From assembly GCA_035578905.1 (NCBI GenBank), contig JAQJVL010002707.1:21126-85125 (forward strand): a stretch of 64,000 nt of DNA, read 5' to 3'. This document shows, piece by piece, positions 22,330-32,673 of this stretch. This stretch comes from Stictocephala bisonia (lineage: Eukaryota; Arthropoda; Insecta; Hemiptera; Membracidae). A program made the translations under genes and the position numbers. The notes below the pieces were generated by a model. That model was not told the origin of the DNA. It did no database searches and saw only the letters and a program-made list of their open reading frames with translations. Numbering within the stretch: position 1 is the stretch's first letter; each line of letters starts with the position of its first letter.

Positions 22330-24556
22330 AGACGGTGAATCTTCAGCTGATTGCATCACGGTCTCTCTGCAGCCAGCGAGTGAAGAGAACGGCACCAGTT
22401 CTGCTTGGCCTACTCGTTTATCTGACCATCAGGTACTAGAAACACCAGGCATAGATTTTGCTCTTGAGGGAGTACAAGCTGCTGGAAGTGAGTATGACTA
22501 TGTTATACTATCAGAAGTAAACAACGTCACTGTTGAATATATTGAAAACAACGGAACGAATGATCTAGCGAAAGGCCTAGAACTAGAAATGGATGGAGAA
22601 ATTGAAATGGCCCATGAGATGAGCGTAAATGAAATTGAAGAAGGAGTTGTCGATGATGGAATGGCGCTAGATAATGTTAATATGGGTGAAGAAGAAAATG
22701 AAACCGCTAACGAGGATGGTGATGAAATGCAATTGAACGATGAACAGAATGATGAAAGAATTGATGACAACTTAAGTGATGATGCTGTACCTCAGCCAAA
22801 CAGAACCCGTAAAAGATTGTTTAGGCCGAAAACCTGGAAAAGGAACATTAGGAAGAAACACCATCAGGCAGGACTAGAGTACATAAATGAAAAAGGTAAA
22901 ACAGTTTCAAAAAAAGTCTTAACATCCAAAAAAGACTGTTTGAATAAATGTAAATATAAATGTAGTAAAAGTATTACAGAAAATGAAAGAATCTCTTTAT
23001 TCAATGGATATTATGGTTTAAAATCGAAAAATGAAAAACAGCTATTCATTGTAAATAATACCGAACGGGTAATCAAGAATAGGAAAACTACCAAAAATGA
23101 CGAAATGCCTTCTAGACGTAAGTTTACCTTTAAGTATTTTTTTACTGTTAAGGGGGAAAAGGTACAAGTCTGTCAACAATATTTTCTTAGTACGCTTCAG
23201 ATTTCACAAAAACCGGTGTAAAATGTACATTTGAGCAAAAATGTTGATACTGGTCTTCCAAAATCTGATGGAAGGGGACTAAAGAAAAACACTGGTGTTC
23301 CTGAAACTCTTAAAAATGATGTCAGAAACCACATTAAAAGTTTCCCACTAGTGGAAAGTCACTATTGTCGAGCCGATTCCAAAAAGCTGTATTTAGAAAG
23401 CACCCTAAATATTAGAAAAATGTTTGAACTATTTAGGGAAAAGTACCCCAACAGTAATGTTAAAGAAAGCATGTACCGTCACATTTTCATGACGGAATTT
23501 AACTTAGATTTTCATGTACCTAAAAAGGATAGATGTGACTTGTGTGAAGAGCATGCGGTTGCTGTGAAGGAGAACATTCCCTTCAACGAAAACAAGTACA
23601 CAACCCACCTAGCAGCCAAGACAGCGATGCGAGCTGAGAGGAAGTCTGATAGAGAAGGAGATAGCCCGGTTTTATCCTTTGACCTACAGAACGTGATTTC
23701 GTGCCCAAGAGCAGAAATAAGCTCATTGTTTTATTACAGTAAATTAAGTGTATACAATTTGACTGCCCACCTGAAAACTGCTAATGAGAAGAAAGTATAT
23801 TGTGCTATATGGCCAGAAACCATGGGAGGCAGGGGTGGAAATGACATCGCTAGTGCAGTATTCAAGATTGTTAATAAAGTATTGGAAGAAAACCCGTCAA
23901 TTGAGACCCTGACCACTTGGAGCGATTCATGTGTTCCTCAAAACCGGAACCAAATGATGTCTGGGGCAATGATGGAGGTCCTCAAACAACACCCAGCATT
24001 GAAATCCATTACAATGAAGTATTCTACTCCAGGACATGGAGCAGTGCAAGAAGTAGACAATATACATAGCCAAATTGAGAAGGTGTTCAATATATCGGAA
24101 TATTAATCTCCAATTAGTATGCTAAGAATTCTTCTGAAGGTTAACAGAAAGAATCCCTTCAATGTTATTCAGATGTCTAACCAAGACTTCTTCGATTTTG
24201 AAGAGTCCAGCAATGATTTGGCATTCAAGCGTATACCGTTCGCCAAAGTGAGTTGCATCACCTTTACTCAGGTGTTTGGTGAAGTGGAATATGCTGAAGT
24301 ACATGGTGGTGATAAGGTAACCACAAATATCAAATTAGATACTCCTAAAGCAACACGAAATGAGCGTAAGCGAGGAAAAGGAATGCCAAAATGTTCCGAA
24401 AACAGAACCAACCAGACACTTAGCTACAAGACACCAAAAAGGATGAAAAAAATACAAACACTTAGCACACTTAAGATGAAGCACTTACAAGAAATGCAAC
24501 GCTTTATGCCTTTATTTGACAGAGAGTACTATAAAGCAATCCTGAATACAAGTTAA
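22330..24556 (+). pseudogene. Second transposase-like gene of unresolved superfamily
   Basis: A single long frame starts just after a splice acceptor (TTGTTTCAG, 22,321-22,329), so an upstream exon with the start is expected. Order of parts: acidic region (about 22,560-22,790), basic segment (RLFRPKTWKRNIRKKHHQAG), a Cys cluster (CLNKCKYKCSK), KDRCDLCEEHAVAV (near 23,525), PVLSFDLQNVISCPRAE (near 23,668), WPETMGGRGGNDIASAV (near 23,811), LTTWSDSCVPQNRNQMM (near 23,910) and YSTPGHGAVQEVD (near 24,020). The acidic residues in SFDLQ and WSDSC look like an RNase-H-type catalytic set. Only two in-frame TAA codons, at 23,219 and 24,104, interrupt about 740 codons. Sola-like is one possibility I could not confirm. 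Confidence 0.65.
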
Positions 24557-24845
24557 CCTGTTCTCCTGTGACACTTTTTACAAGCAATGAATTTTTTGGA
24601 TTCTTGGAAATAAACAAAACTCATAATAAGTTTGTTGTTAACTACCAAAATGTAATTTAATTATTAATTTTCATTTTTTATTACAATACTAATAAGGTTT
24701 ACTTACTTTTTTCTATGTCAGTAAACAAAGGGACCATGTAATAATTAATTAATAAATGTTTTTAGACAAATTTATATGTTTTATCAATTAATAATCCCCT
24801 ATCACATTATTTTTTCAATCGAGGCTTTATAAAAACCGTAATTCA

Positions 24846-25060
24846 ATACAGTTGTAACTGGCAAATAGAACGGTATTGTTCTAAATTAAACAAATACTTA
24901 AGATCAATATGGTTCTATCTGGCAAATAGAACGTTATTGTTCTAAATTATAAAAATACTTAAGATCAATATGGTTCTATCTGGCAGTTAAAACCTCTTTG
25001 CATTATTTGAAAAAGGCTAGAAGTGCAATACAGTTGTAACTGCACATTAATATGTTTGTT
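24846..25060. repeat. Tandem repeat, about 70-bp unit, 2-3 copies
   Basis: GGCAAATAGAACGGTATTGT and the following ACTTAAGATCAATATGGTTC recur at about 24,868 and 24,923 with a truncated third unit near 24,980. The block contains the small palindrome AGAAC-n-GTTCT, found again near 25,222. Likely subterminal repeats of the element carrying the gene just upstream. Confidence 0.7.
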
Positions 25061-25504
25061 ATCTTAAATTAATAAGTTATTGCTATCAAAGTAGTATTAA
25101 AATTTGTTCCTACAATAAATATTCATTCAGAAAAAGTATTACACCATGAAATAATAGGTAACAAAATATGTGTATCATTACATACAACTTCAGTCACCTG
25201 TTCCCAAAAGTTAGGCTTGTACCAGTTAGAACCCTTTTGTTCTGAGCCAGCGCAATAACATAGCTGCCTCTATGCTTTTAGTATGGTGTATCAAAGTAGC
25301 CCCACATATGGGGCTACTTTGAACGGTCATATTTGAATTTTTTTTAAGGTAAACCAAACTGCTAATTTTTTTAGTGTAAGATATTTTGATAGTACAAACC
25401 TGTGCCATGGTTAAAAAAATAATTCATCTCAAAAAGTTGTTTAGTATAAAAAATATTTAACAAAGTATGTGTTTTTCGTATCAAAGTAGCCCCATTTGAC
25501 GGTA

Positions 25505-26686
25505 CCTATATTATACAGTAGTAAAACACATCTTCCCAAGTAAGTAAATAAAGATTTGGAAGGTTTTATTTTTAAATAAATTGTATAAGTGAAATAAATA
25601 ATCAATTGCATGTAAATTTATCATATAACAATTTATTCATTATTTCAGAGCTTATAACTACCAATAATACTTTTATTAAAATACTATATATATTAATAAT
25701 AATAATATTTATTAATAACTGATGTTATTAAAAGCAAGTTAAACAGATTTGTAATAGTATTAAATGAAGATTTCATTATAAGTATGAATAAATACCATTA
25801 TTTTTTTATTTTTTTTTTACATGCAATTGATTATTTATTTCACTTATACAATTTATTTAAAAATAAAACCTTTTTTATTTATTAATAATAATAAAATATT
25901 ATTAATAATAATAAAAAAAAAATATTTTTCAAATTTTAATAAAAATCAGTGTTTTTGATGCGATAGAATTGCCTAATGAAACTGAAATAATATATTGTTA
26001 AACTATATAGGTTAAACAACTAGTAACATATGTTTGTAATTTTATACTCAATGTTTTGTTTTAAAAGTGTTTCTTTCATATTTGGCACCAGTGCAGATGA
26101 TTTATTTTTAATTAAATATTTCTCAAAGAAGAAGTAGCCATTTTAAAATAAGTGTTTGTGTGTGATCTCGCATGTAATGTAAGTAATCTTAAATTTTTAT
26201 TATAATTAATGGTATTTATTCATACTTATAATGAAATCTTCATTTAATACTATTACAAATCTGTTTAACTTGCTTTTAATAACATTATTATGTCATATTT
26301 ACTGATACTGTATGATTTCAATGTAGTAAATAATTTAACTTAATTTAGATTGAACGTTAACAAAATGAATACTTTTGTTTACAATTATTTCTTTATTTAG
26401 GAAGTTTAATTTCAATCCGGCACTTTGCAACACATACGGATATTTAATGTCCATTTAATATTTGTACATTTTAATTTTTTGTGAAACAATATTGAAGCCA
26501 TTTGTTGGTTAAATGTATACAACACAAGTGGGAATTGAAAGAAACCATATTAAAAAATGTTGTTATTTATAAATCGTTATTGTTTCATTACGTTCGTTCT
26601 ATACAATATCCTGGGAATTTAAATGAAATATTTTTATTTACATATGATTTTGACAGTTGTTACTTTCTAATATGAGTTGAATATAC
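25505..26686. repeat. AT-rich region with nested inverted repeats
   Basis: Two inverted pairs: about 25,561-25,617 with 25,818-25,873 (AAGGTTTTATTTTTAAATAA and its complement), and about 25,724-25,799 with 26,207-26,290 (near perfect, ~78 bp). From about 26,000 onward it matches 41,695-42,415 in the same direction, so it is a copy of a dispersed repeat. No coding sense. Confidence 0.85.
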
Positions 26687-26697
26687 AAGTAGTATTG
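26687..26697. repeat. Left target-site duplication of the chimeric retrocopy
   Basis: AAGTAGTATTG at 26,687-26,697 is repeated exactly at 31,755-31,765, directly after the poly(A) run. The first two A's of the right copy could belong to the tail, so the duplication is 9-11 bp, a normal LINE value. Confidence 0.85.
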
Positions 26698-26804
26698 CTT
26701 TTAATAACATTATTATGTCATATTTACTGATATTTTTGATAATAATTACATTTTAAAATGACGTTTAACTGTATGATTTCAATGTAGTAAATAATTTTAC
26801 TATT

Positions 26805-28757
26805 ATGAGGGAAAGGTTGTGGTCACGCCCTATCGAAGGAATCACGCAGCCCGTGGTGTTTCACACCGTCAGCGTAGGGTCTCTTGCGTGGTGGATGAGA
26901 GACCGAACTTCTGACGTACGACACTTCGAGGTTGCATGGCAACCTAAAGAAAGCAGGAAAGAAGGATCAATCTTCACAGAAGGACCATATGATGCTTTCC
27001 TTGGAGATTCAACTAGCAAGGGACTTACGCACCCGGAAGTCAAGATAATGTCTGACAACATTTTTGCCATCAAGATCGTCAAGCTATTGGACGTGTATAA
27101 GTGGACAGTACCGACAGAAGAGAGACCAGAGCACAAGATGTCGGTGGCAGAGCTTTGTGCAAGGATTATACAGCGGTACACTAACAGACCTATAGAAGAC
27201 TTCATCCCCTTTGCAGCACAACGACCTTTTGGGAAGACCACGCAACATCATCTGCGCGCCAATCAATTTAGACCCAGTATAATTCCTAACACCTTGCAGA
27301 ATGTGTACACCTGGGCTAGGGTAGACATGCTGCCAAATATCAGTCTTACTGGGACTAATCTCCCCTATCGACTTAATTTCCACGAGATCAAGTGCTGGTT
27401 GCACAGCGTGATGGCGATGAAGGTATGGATGGGTTATAAGCCTGTCCCGGAGGGTATGTACTGGGGTGTGTCTACTGAATGCCCACATTGCATAGCACCC
27501 CTCGTAGAGGGATCGTTATGGTGTCGAGAGAGAACAATACCGCACGTGGATCTGATGGAAGAGTTCGACGAGGCACGAAAGACCGTTAAGGAGATTCAAG
27601 AAGAAATAGAGGCCTTCTCTCCTGAGATGTTTTTGGTTGCAGATCCCGACGATGAGAGAGTGACACGCGATCTTGCTGCTAGTGCGGTCTGTCAGTATGT
27701 CTTTGATGAGGAATGGGCATCCGGCAGGGTCCTGGTGGATTCGATTGTGGGGCATGCAGTGTCTCAGCAAGGGATGGAGACGATAAGAGCCTGGACTGGA
27801 AGAGCTACGCATGGGATCATAACGCCAGATGACATCAGGAACATACCTATAGATAAGATCGTTGACTCTCTGATTCCACTAGTCGTTGGCGACATGTTAT
27901 ACCGATACCCAGGGATTAACAGGAACAATGCTGGCTCGTTCCTAAGTGGCACTGTGGCAGTTAATCTCCCGTGGACTCCACTACTAGGACTCCTGCATCG
28001 TGTACATCGGTTGCGGGAACTTCAGTCATACATGTCCAGGAGGATGCAAGAGGCTGGAGGATTAATCATGGATAATTATCTCACATATAGTTCTAGGTTT
28101 GGGTCCCAATGCCTAGACTTGTGGAGCAGATCTGAGAGGGATCGTTGGGTAATAGTAGTCGTGAGTAACAAGGCTGACAAGATAATAAGGAAGTCGGTCA
28201 AAGTACGCCTAGATGCTTACCGTCGGGCCCATTTCTTCCGAGTGTATGGCGTCTATAATCAGGACAATCCCAATCCTGAGATCAGGGAACGAATGGCAGC
28301 TGAGCTTGTGGTAGTGTATGCTCGTTATGCAGCCTTTGACAATGATTATGTGCTCAATAGAGGAATATACAATGAAGTTGTAGACACGGAGATAACATCA
28401 ATCAACACAGGGGACCTAGACGTTGTCGATATCATCACGGAACTCGTTGATGAAGATAATAAAGGCCTAAGGAACTTGAAGAAGTCTTTCAAACATCTCC
28501 CTTTACAAGAATTCCTAGATCTTGTGGCTGATTACAACGATCAAGTTCTTAATCTTGTAGAAGTAGTGGATGTTGAAGTTGTCAACAGATTCACAAGAAC
28601 TACGATTACCCTCCAAAAACTTGACCTCATGACTTGCAAGGAAAAAGTAAAGCAATTCGCCGCACAGGGAGAAAGAGCAAGACGGGGGATGAGACAAACA
28701 GACGCATGGCTACATACGATAATCGAAACGAGGACCGTTCGAAATTTGGATCAATGA
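26805..28757 (+). CDS. Intact 650-residue ORF of unknown family (candidate retro-captured viral gene)
   Basis: I do not recognise the protein. It is uninterrupted over 1,953 bp, GC-rich compared with the ~25-30% GC flanks, and lacks a CCHC knuckle, transposase motifs, RT motifs, signal peptide or clear membrane helices. Visible points: a Cys group (STECPHC near residue 225, WC near 238), an acidic helix-rich linker (EEFDEARKTVKEIQEEIEAF, near 250-270), LPWTPLLGLLHRVHRLRELQ (near 390), and a charged C-terminal third rich in Val, Asp and Glu with coiled-coil character (VDIITELVDEDNKGLRNLKK). ATG 26,805 is the first codon after host-repeat sequence, so the true N-terminus may be missing. Its intact state suggests a recent event or selection. 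A non-retroviral RNA-virus structural or non-structural protein is the leading idea, not demonstrated. Confidence 0.7.
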   Translation: MRERLWSRPIEGITQPVVFHTVSVGSLAWWMRDRTSDVRHFEVAWQPKESRKEGSIFTEGPYDAFLGDSTSKGLTHPEVKIMSDNIFAIKIVKLLDVYKWTVPTEERPEHKMSVAELCARIIQRYTNRPIEDFIPFAAQRPFGKTTQHHLRANQFRPSIIPNTLQNVYTWARVDMLPNISLTGTNLPYRLNFHEIKCWLHSVMAMKVWMGYKPVPEGMYWGVSTECPHCIAPLVEGSLWCRERTIPHVDLMEEFDEARKTVKEIQEEIEAFSPEMFLVADPDDERVTRDLAASAVCQYVFDEEWASGRVLVDSIVGHAVSQQGMETIRAWTGRATHGIITPDDIRNIPIDKIVDSLIPLVVGDMLYRYPGINRNNAGSFLSGTVAVNLPWTPLLGLLHRVHRLRELQSYMSRRMQEAGGLIMDNYLTYSSRFGSQCLDLWSRSERDRWVIVVVSNKADKIIRKSVKVRLDAYRRAHFFRVYGVYNQDNPNPEIRERMAAELVVVYARYAAFDNDYVLNRGIYNEVVDTEITSINTGDLDVVDIITELVDEDNKGLRNLKKSFKHLPLQEFLDLVADYNDQVLNLVEVVDVEVVNRFTRTTITLQKLDLMTCKEKVKQFAAQGERARRGMRQTDAWLHTIIETRTVRNLDQ

Positions 28758-28760
28758 CAT

Positions 28761-28928
28761 ATGCTCAAGCTACTCTGGCCTCTTAACGAAAGAGCCAACA
28801 GCGAGATTTCACTAAATCAAACCATCCAAAATTTTATTGACAAATTTGAAAAGATCATGCTTCAACAAAGTCAGCAAATAGGTACATTAATGAACCTATT
28901 GACCACTGTCATCTCAAAATTGAAATGA
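28761..28928 (+). pseudogene. Remnant C-terminus of jockey ORF1
   Basis: From 28,761 this frame reads LLWPLNERANSEISLNQ and then QNFIDKFEKIMLQQ and LMNLLTTVISKLK, ending at TGA 28,926-28,928. It overlaps the ORF2 start codon as ATGA, the layout normal for jockey ORF1/ORF2. About 55 residues remain; the rest of ORF1, including the zinc knuckles, has been replaced by the unknown 650-codon ORF, which stops four bases earlier at 28,757. This shows that the 650-codon ORF is not the LINE's own ORF1. Confidence 0.75.
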
Positions 28929-31611
28929 ACCTTTTCCTAAGACTTTGTCTTTGGAATGCTAACGGCTTGGCTAATCATAACCAAGAGCTCCAAACTTTTA
29001 TCTGCCACAATAAAATTGACATCATACTGATTTCGGAAACTCATTTTACTAATAACAGTTACTTCAAAATTCCTAAATTTTCGTTGTACACTGCTAATCA
29101 TCCTGATAATACTGCGCATGGTGGTAGCGCTATCCTAATCAGAAGCAATATAAAGCACTATGAGTTGCCTAAATATCAATATAATCATATTCAAGCAGCG
29201 AGTATCGTCATTGAAGACTGGACTGGTCCTCTGACTGTTTCTGCAGTATATAGCCCCCCAAGACACAACATAAGTTCACAACAATTCTCAGATTTCTTTG
29301 TCTCTTTGGGTAATAGGTTCTTAGCCGGAGGTGATTATAATGCCAAGCATACCATGTGGGGATCTAGGCTTATTAATCCCAGAGGTCGTCAACTTTTATC
29401 TTCTATAAATAACAACAATTTTAATAACATGTCGACAGGCCAGCCAACATGCTGGCCAACTGATCAGCAGAAACTTCCAGACTTACTGGATTTGTTTATA
29501 ACTAAAGGCATATCCCAGAACTACGTCAACCTAGAATCTAGTCTCGATCTGACATCCAACCATACACATGTAATTGCCTCACTTAGCACTTCAATTTGTA
29601 CCAAAGAGAAACTAGCAAATCTATGCAACAAGCACACAGATTGGAACTTATTTCAAATGCTAGTCAATGAAAACTTACCGCTGAAGATGCCACTGAAAAC
29701 GAACGAGGAACTAGACGATGCTGTAGAACTCTTTAACTCTGTTATACAGAACTCAGCTTGGGAAGCCACGCCTCTAATTCAACAGCAAGAAAATACTATT
29801 AATTATCCTATACACATCAAAAGGAAAATAGCAGAGAAGAGAAGGTTGAGAAAAATCTGGCAAAACTCAAGAAACCCAAGAGACAAGACCAATTTCAACA
29901 TGGCTGCTCAAGAGTTAAAACGTCTTATAAGTCAAATTAAAAATGAATGGTTTAATGACTATACCTCCAATCTTTCCCCCACAGACTCCACTAACTATTC
30001 ACTATGGAAAGCTACAGCAAAATTAAAGAGACCCCAAGTGAATATCCCACCTATTCGTAAACCGGATGGTTCATGAGCAAAAACCAACCAAGAAAAGTCT
30101 GAACTGTTTGCTAAACACTTGTGCAATGTTTTCAAACCCAATGCTACGGCTCAAAACGTGAATGTGACTCAAGAAGTACAAGAAATACTAGAAGCTCCAA
30201 ACCAGATGTCACTTCCAATAGAACCTTTTACACCCTCAGAGGTTAAAAACATCATTACATCACATCTCAAACCTTATAAAGCACCGGGATATGACCTCAT
30301 AACTGGCAAAATACTTACAGAACTTCCCAGAATAGCTATTCAGTTTTTGACCATTCTCTTTAATGCTATTCTTCGTACTGGTCATTTCCCTGCACAATGG
30401 AAAATTTCACAAATAGTTATGATTGCAAAACCTGGAAAGCCGTCAAACGAACTAGCGTCCTATAGACCGATAAGCCTCCTCCCAATCCCGTCTAAAGTGT
30501 TCGAAAAACTTTTCCTTCAACGTTTTCGAGTGATTATTGATGACAAAAAACTAATTCCAGACCATCAATTCGGTTTCCGTCAGAGTCACTCCACAATCGA
30601 ACAAGTACACCGAGTTGTTGACATAATCAAACAAAGTTTTGAACTAAAAATGTTTTGTTCAGCAGCCTTCCTCGATGTGCGACAGGCGTTTGATAAAGTG
30701 TGGTTTGATGGCTTACTATACAAGCTTAAAATTAAAGTTCCTCATACTTATTTCAATATTTTCAACTCATATTTATCCAACAGGCATTTTAGAGTCAAGT
30801 ATGAAGATGCTTACGGTGAATTACACAAACAAGAAGCGGGTGTTCCTCAAGGAAGTGTGTTAGCTCCAGTCTTGTACACGATATACACTGCTGATACACC
30901 TGTTCACCCTAACGTAACAATAGCTACATTCGCCGACGACACTGCGCTCATCACTACTCATCACAACCCAATCACAGCTTCACACTCACTCCAGCTAGCT
31001 CTTAATGGCTTGTCTGATTGGCTCAAGACGTGGAAAATTGCTGTCAACGAGAATAAATCTGCTCATATTACATTTACTACAAAAATTGACACATGCCCTC
31101 CAGTTTCCATCAACAACGTACTAATACCTCAAGTAAATGAAGTTAAGTACCTCGGAATGACACTCGACCGGAGGCTCACTTGGCAAAGTCATATCTGGAA
31201 TCTTTAAGTTCAAAATTTAGAAATCTTTATTGGCTTTTATCTCGAAACTCACAACTTTCTCTAGAAAACAAGCTCTTAGTCTACTAAACAGTTCTAAAGC
31301 CCATTTGGACGTACGGAATTCAACTTTGGGGTACAGCAAGTAATACAAATATTGAAATAATTCAACGATTTCAGAATAAAGCTCTCCGTTGTATTCTCCA
31401 AGCTCCATGGTATATAAATAACAACATACTCCATCAGGACACCAAAATTCCAAAAGTGAAACAAGAAATTTCAAGATTCAGTTCAAAATACATTTCAAAA
31501 TTGGAAAACCATCCAAACTCCCTGGCACTAAACCTACTGGACAACAGTGATCATGTTTATAGACTTAACCGATTTCACGTGCTAGACCTAGATTCTCGTT
31601 TCAGGGAATGA
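28925..31611 (+). pseudogene. jockey-type ORF2: endonuclease and reverse transcriptase
   Basis: Nicks the target and reverse-transcribes the LINE RNA. ATG 28,925. The APE-type endonuclease has LCLWNANGLANH, IILISETHFT and LAGGDYNAKHTMWGS; the usual SDH motif reads SNHTH, a change that may weaken it. RT motifs: ASYRPISLLPIPSKVFEKLF, AAFLDVRQAFDKVWFDGL, EAGVPQGSVLAPVLY and TFADDTALI with the catalytic pair, then VKYLGMTLDRRLTWQSH. TGA 30,074-30,076 interrupts after KPDGS in the linker, where Trp is usual. A frame change lies near 31,195, TAA at 31,284 follows LVY, and the C-terminus ends at TGA 31,609-31,611. Only lightly damaged, so it inserted rather recently. Confidence 0.93.
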
Positions 31612-31723
31612 TGTTGTAAATATTATTTATTCTTTGTTAGTTTTGTTGATGAACATTAACTAACTGCGTGTTACTTGTATAATGTTATCGCATTTACTCA
31701 TTGTTTTTGTAAAAACAGATTGT

Positions 31724-31754
31724 AAATAAAAAAATGTCAAAAAAAAAAAAAAAA
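31724..31754 (+). terminator. Poly(A) signal and poly(A) tail of the chimeric retrocopy
   Basis: AAATAAA at 31,724-31,730 and then an uninterrupted A run of about 17 bases, followed at once by the right target duplication. This marks the 3' end of the reverse-transcribed RNA. Confidence 0.85.
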
Positions 31755-31765
31755 AAGTAGTATTG

Positions 31766-32673
31766 ACATTAATCGAATATTTACCAAATCAATATTGTCA
31801 AGGGTAGACTGTTATATGATTAATAATTGAGGGAATTTAATTGAAATTTTTTACTTACATATGATTTTGACCTTTCTAATTTTTATAAATCATTGTTTAT
31901 ATAATTTGATATTATACTAATTACAAATAGTATAACACATCTTTGGCCCTTTTTATTTATATTTGTGGGAATTTTACTGAACGTTTTATATATAACATAT
32001 GATTTTGACAGGTCTATTTTTACATCATTTGTTAAATACATAAATAACTATTTAACTTATTCGAATATTTCACAAAACAACATTGAACGTTTTCTGGTAA
32101 TTATATATACGTAATAAACGTGGGAATTTAATTGTAATTTTCACATTGGCATTAGAATTCCAAAGTAGTAATTTCCCAAATTATGTTACATGTGTATTAA
32201 CTATTGAAATTAATAGACTATTTTTTAAAACAATATTTTGTCATGTCGGTCGTGGTTTGTTTAATAATTGTGGGACTTTAATTGACAAATTTATAATAAC
32301 ATATGATATTGACAGTTCTAAAATACAATCATTTATAGATTATATTATGCAATAACGATGTTAGGCCATATTAAATCATTTTGTTTGTAATTTAATTAGT
32401 TATTTTGGGAATTTAAATATATATAATTATATATTCTTACATTTTATTCTTGATTTACAATCCTTTTTATTTATTGATTATAATATTATTTTTGGAAATT
32501 ATTTAAATATAATTGAAAATAATATTGTCGGGTGTTAATTTTTCTATATGAAATTCAAGTGGGAATTTAAAGGAAATTATTTTGTTTATTAATGATATTG
32601 AAAGTTTAAACAGACGATTGTCTATTGAATGTACGATGCTATAATGGATTTATCAGACTAAGGCTAAAGGCAC
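31766..32673. repeat. AT-rich ~150-bp tandem array, GGGAATTT orientation
   Basis: The core GTGGGAATTTAATTGAAAT, followed ~25 bp later by ACATATGATTTTGACAGTT, recurs near 31,832, 31,968, 32,124, 32,271, 32,405 and 32,567, spacing 134-162 bp. The same monomer fills 34,452-34,632, 37,177-38,271, 41,369-41,700 and 49,082-51,863. Confidence 0.8.

Larger units (their letters stand above)
18952..25502 (+). mobile_element. 6.5-kb TIR element with a pogo/Tigger transposase and a second gene
   Basis: Ends CCGTCAAATGGGGCTACTTT (18,952) and its reverse complement ending at 25,502 are flanked by TA on both sides, as in Tc1/mariner/pogo elements. GGGGCTACTTTGAAC recurs as a subterminal repeat near 18,961, 18,983, 19,343 and 19,370 on the left, and near 25,281, 25,311 and 25,480 on the right. 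The left 2.7 kb carries the pogo-type gene. The middle carries an unrelated transposase-like gene, so either a second element is nested here or this is a two-gene composite. Confidence 0.85.
26698..31754 (+). mobile_element. Chimeric LINE insertion: host repeat + unknown ORF + jockey 3' end
   Basis: One insertion between matching 11-bp duplications, in three parts. First, 26,698-26,803: a ~105-bp piece matching the host repeat at 41,966-42,070. Second, 26,805-28,757: an intact 650-codon ORF unlike any LINE protein. Third, from about 28,758 to 31,754: the end of jockey ORF1, nearly all of ORF2, 3' UTR and poly(A). All parts share one orientation. This is what LINE reverse transcription followed by template switching would leave. 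Parts one and two have no such elements of their own to explain their presence. Confidence 0.75.

Noticed and set aside
22498..22770. 90-codon minus-strand ORF rich in Ser and Ile
   Set aside because: It is the shadow of the acidic Glu/Asp-rich plus-strand region of the second transposase-like gene.
27084..27812. Minus-strand ORFs of 98-134 codons opposite the 650-codon ORF
   Set aside because: Antisense shadows of a GC-rich gene; no domain and no start context.
26805..28757. Reading the 650-codon ORF as the jockey LINE's own ORF1
   Set aside because: It has no CCHC knuckles and stops at 28,757, while a separate frame (28,761-28,928) with a typical ORF1 end overlaps the ORF2 start as ATGA.
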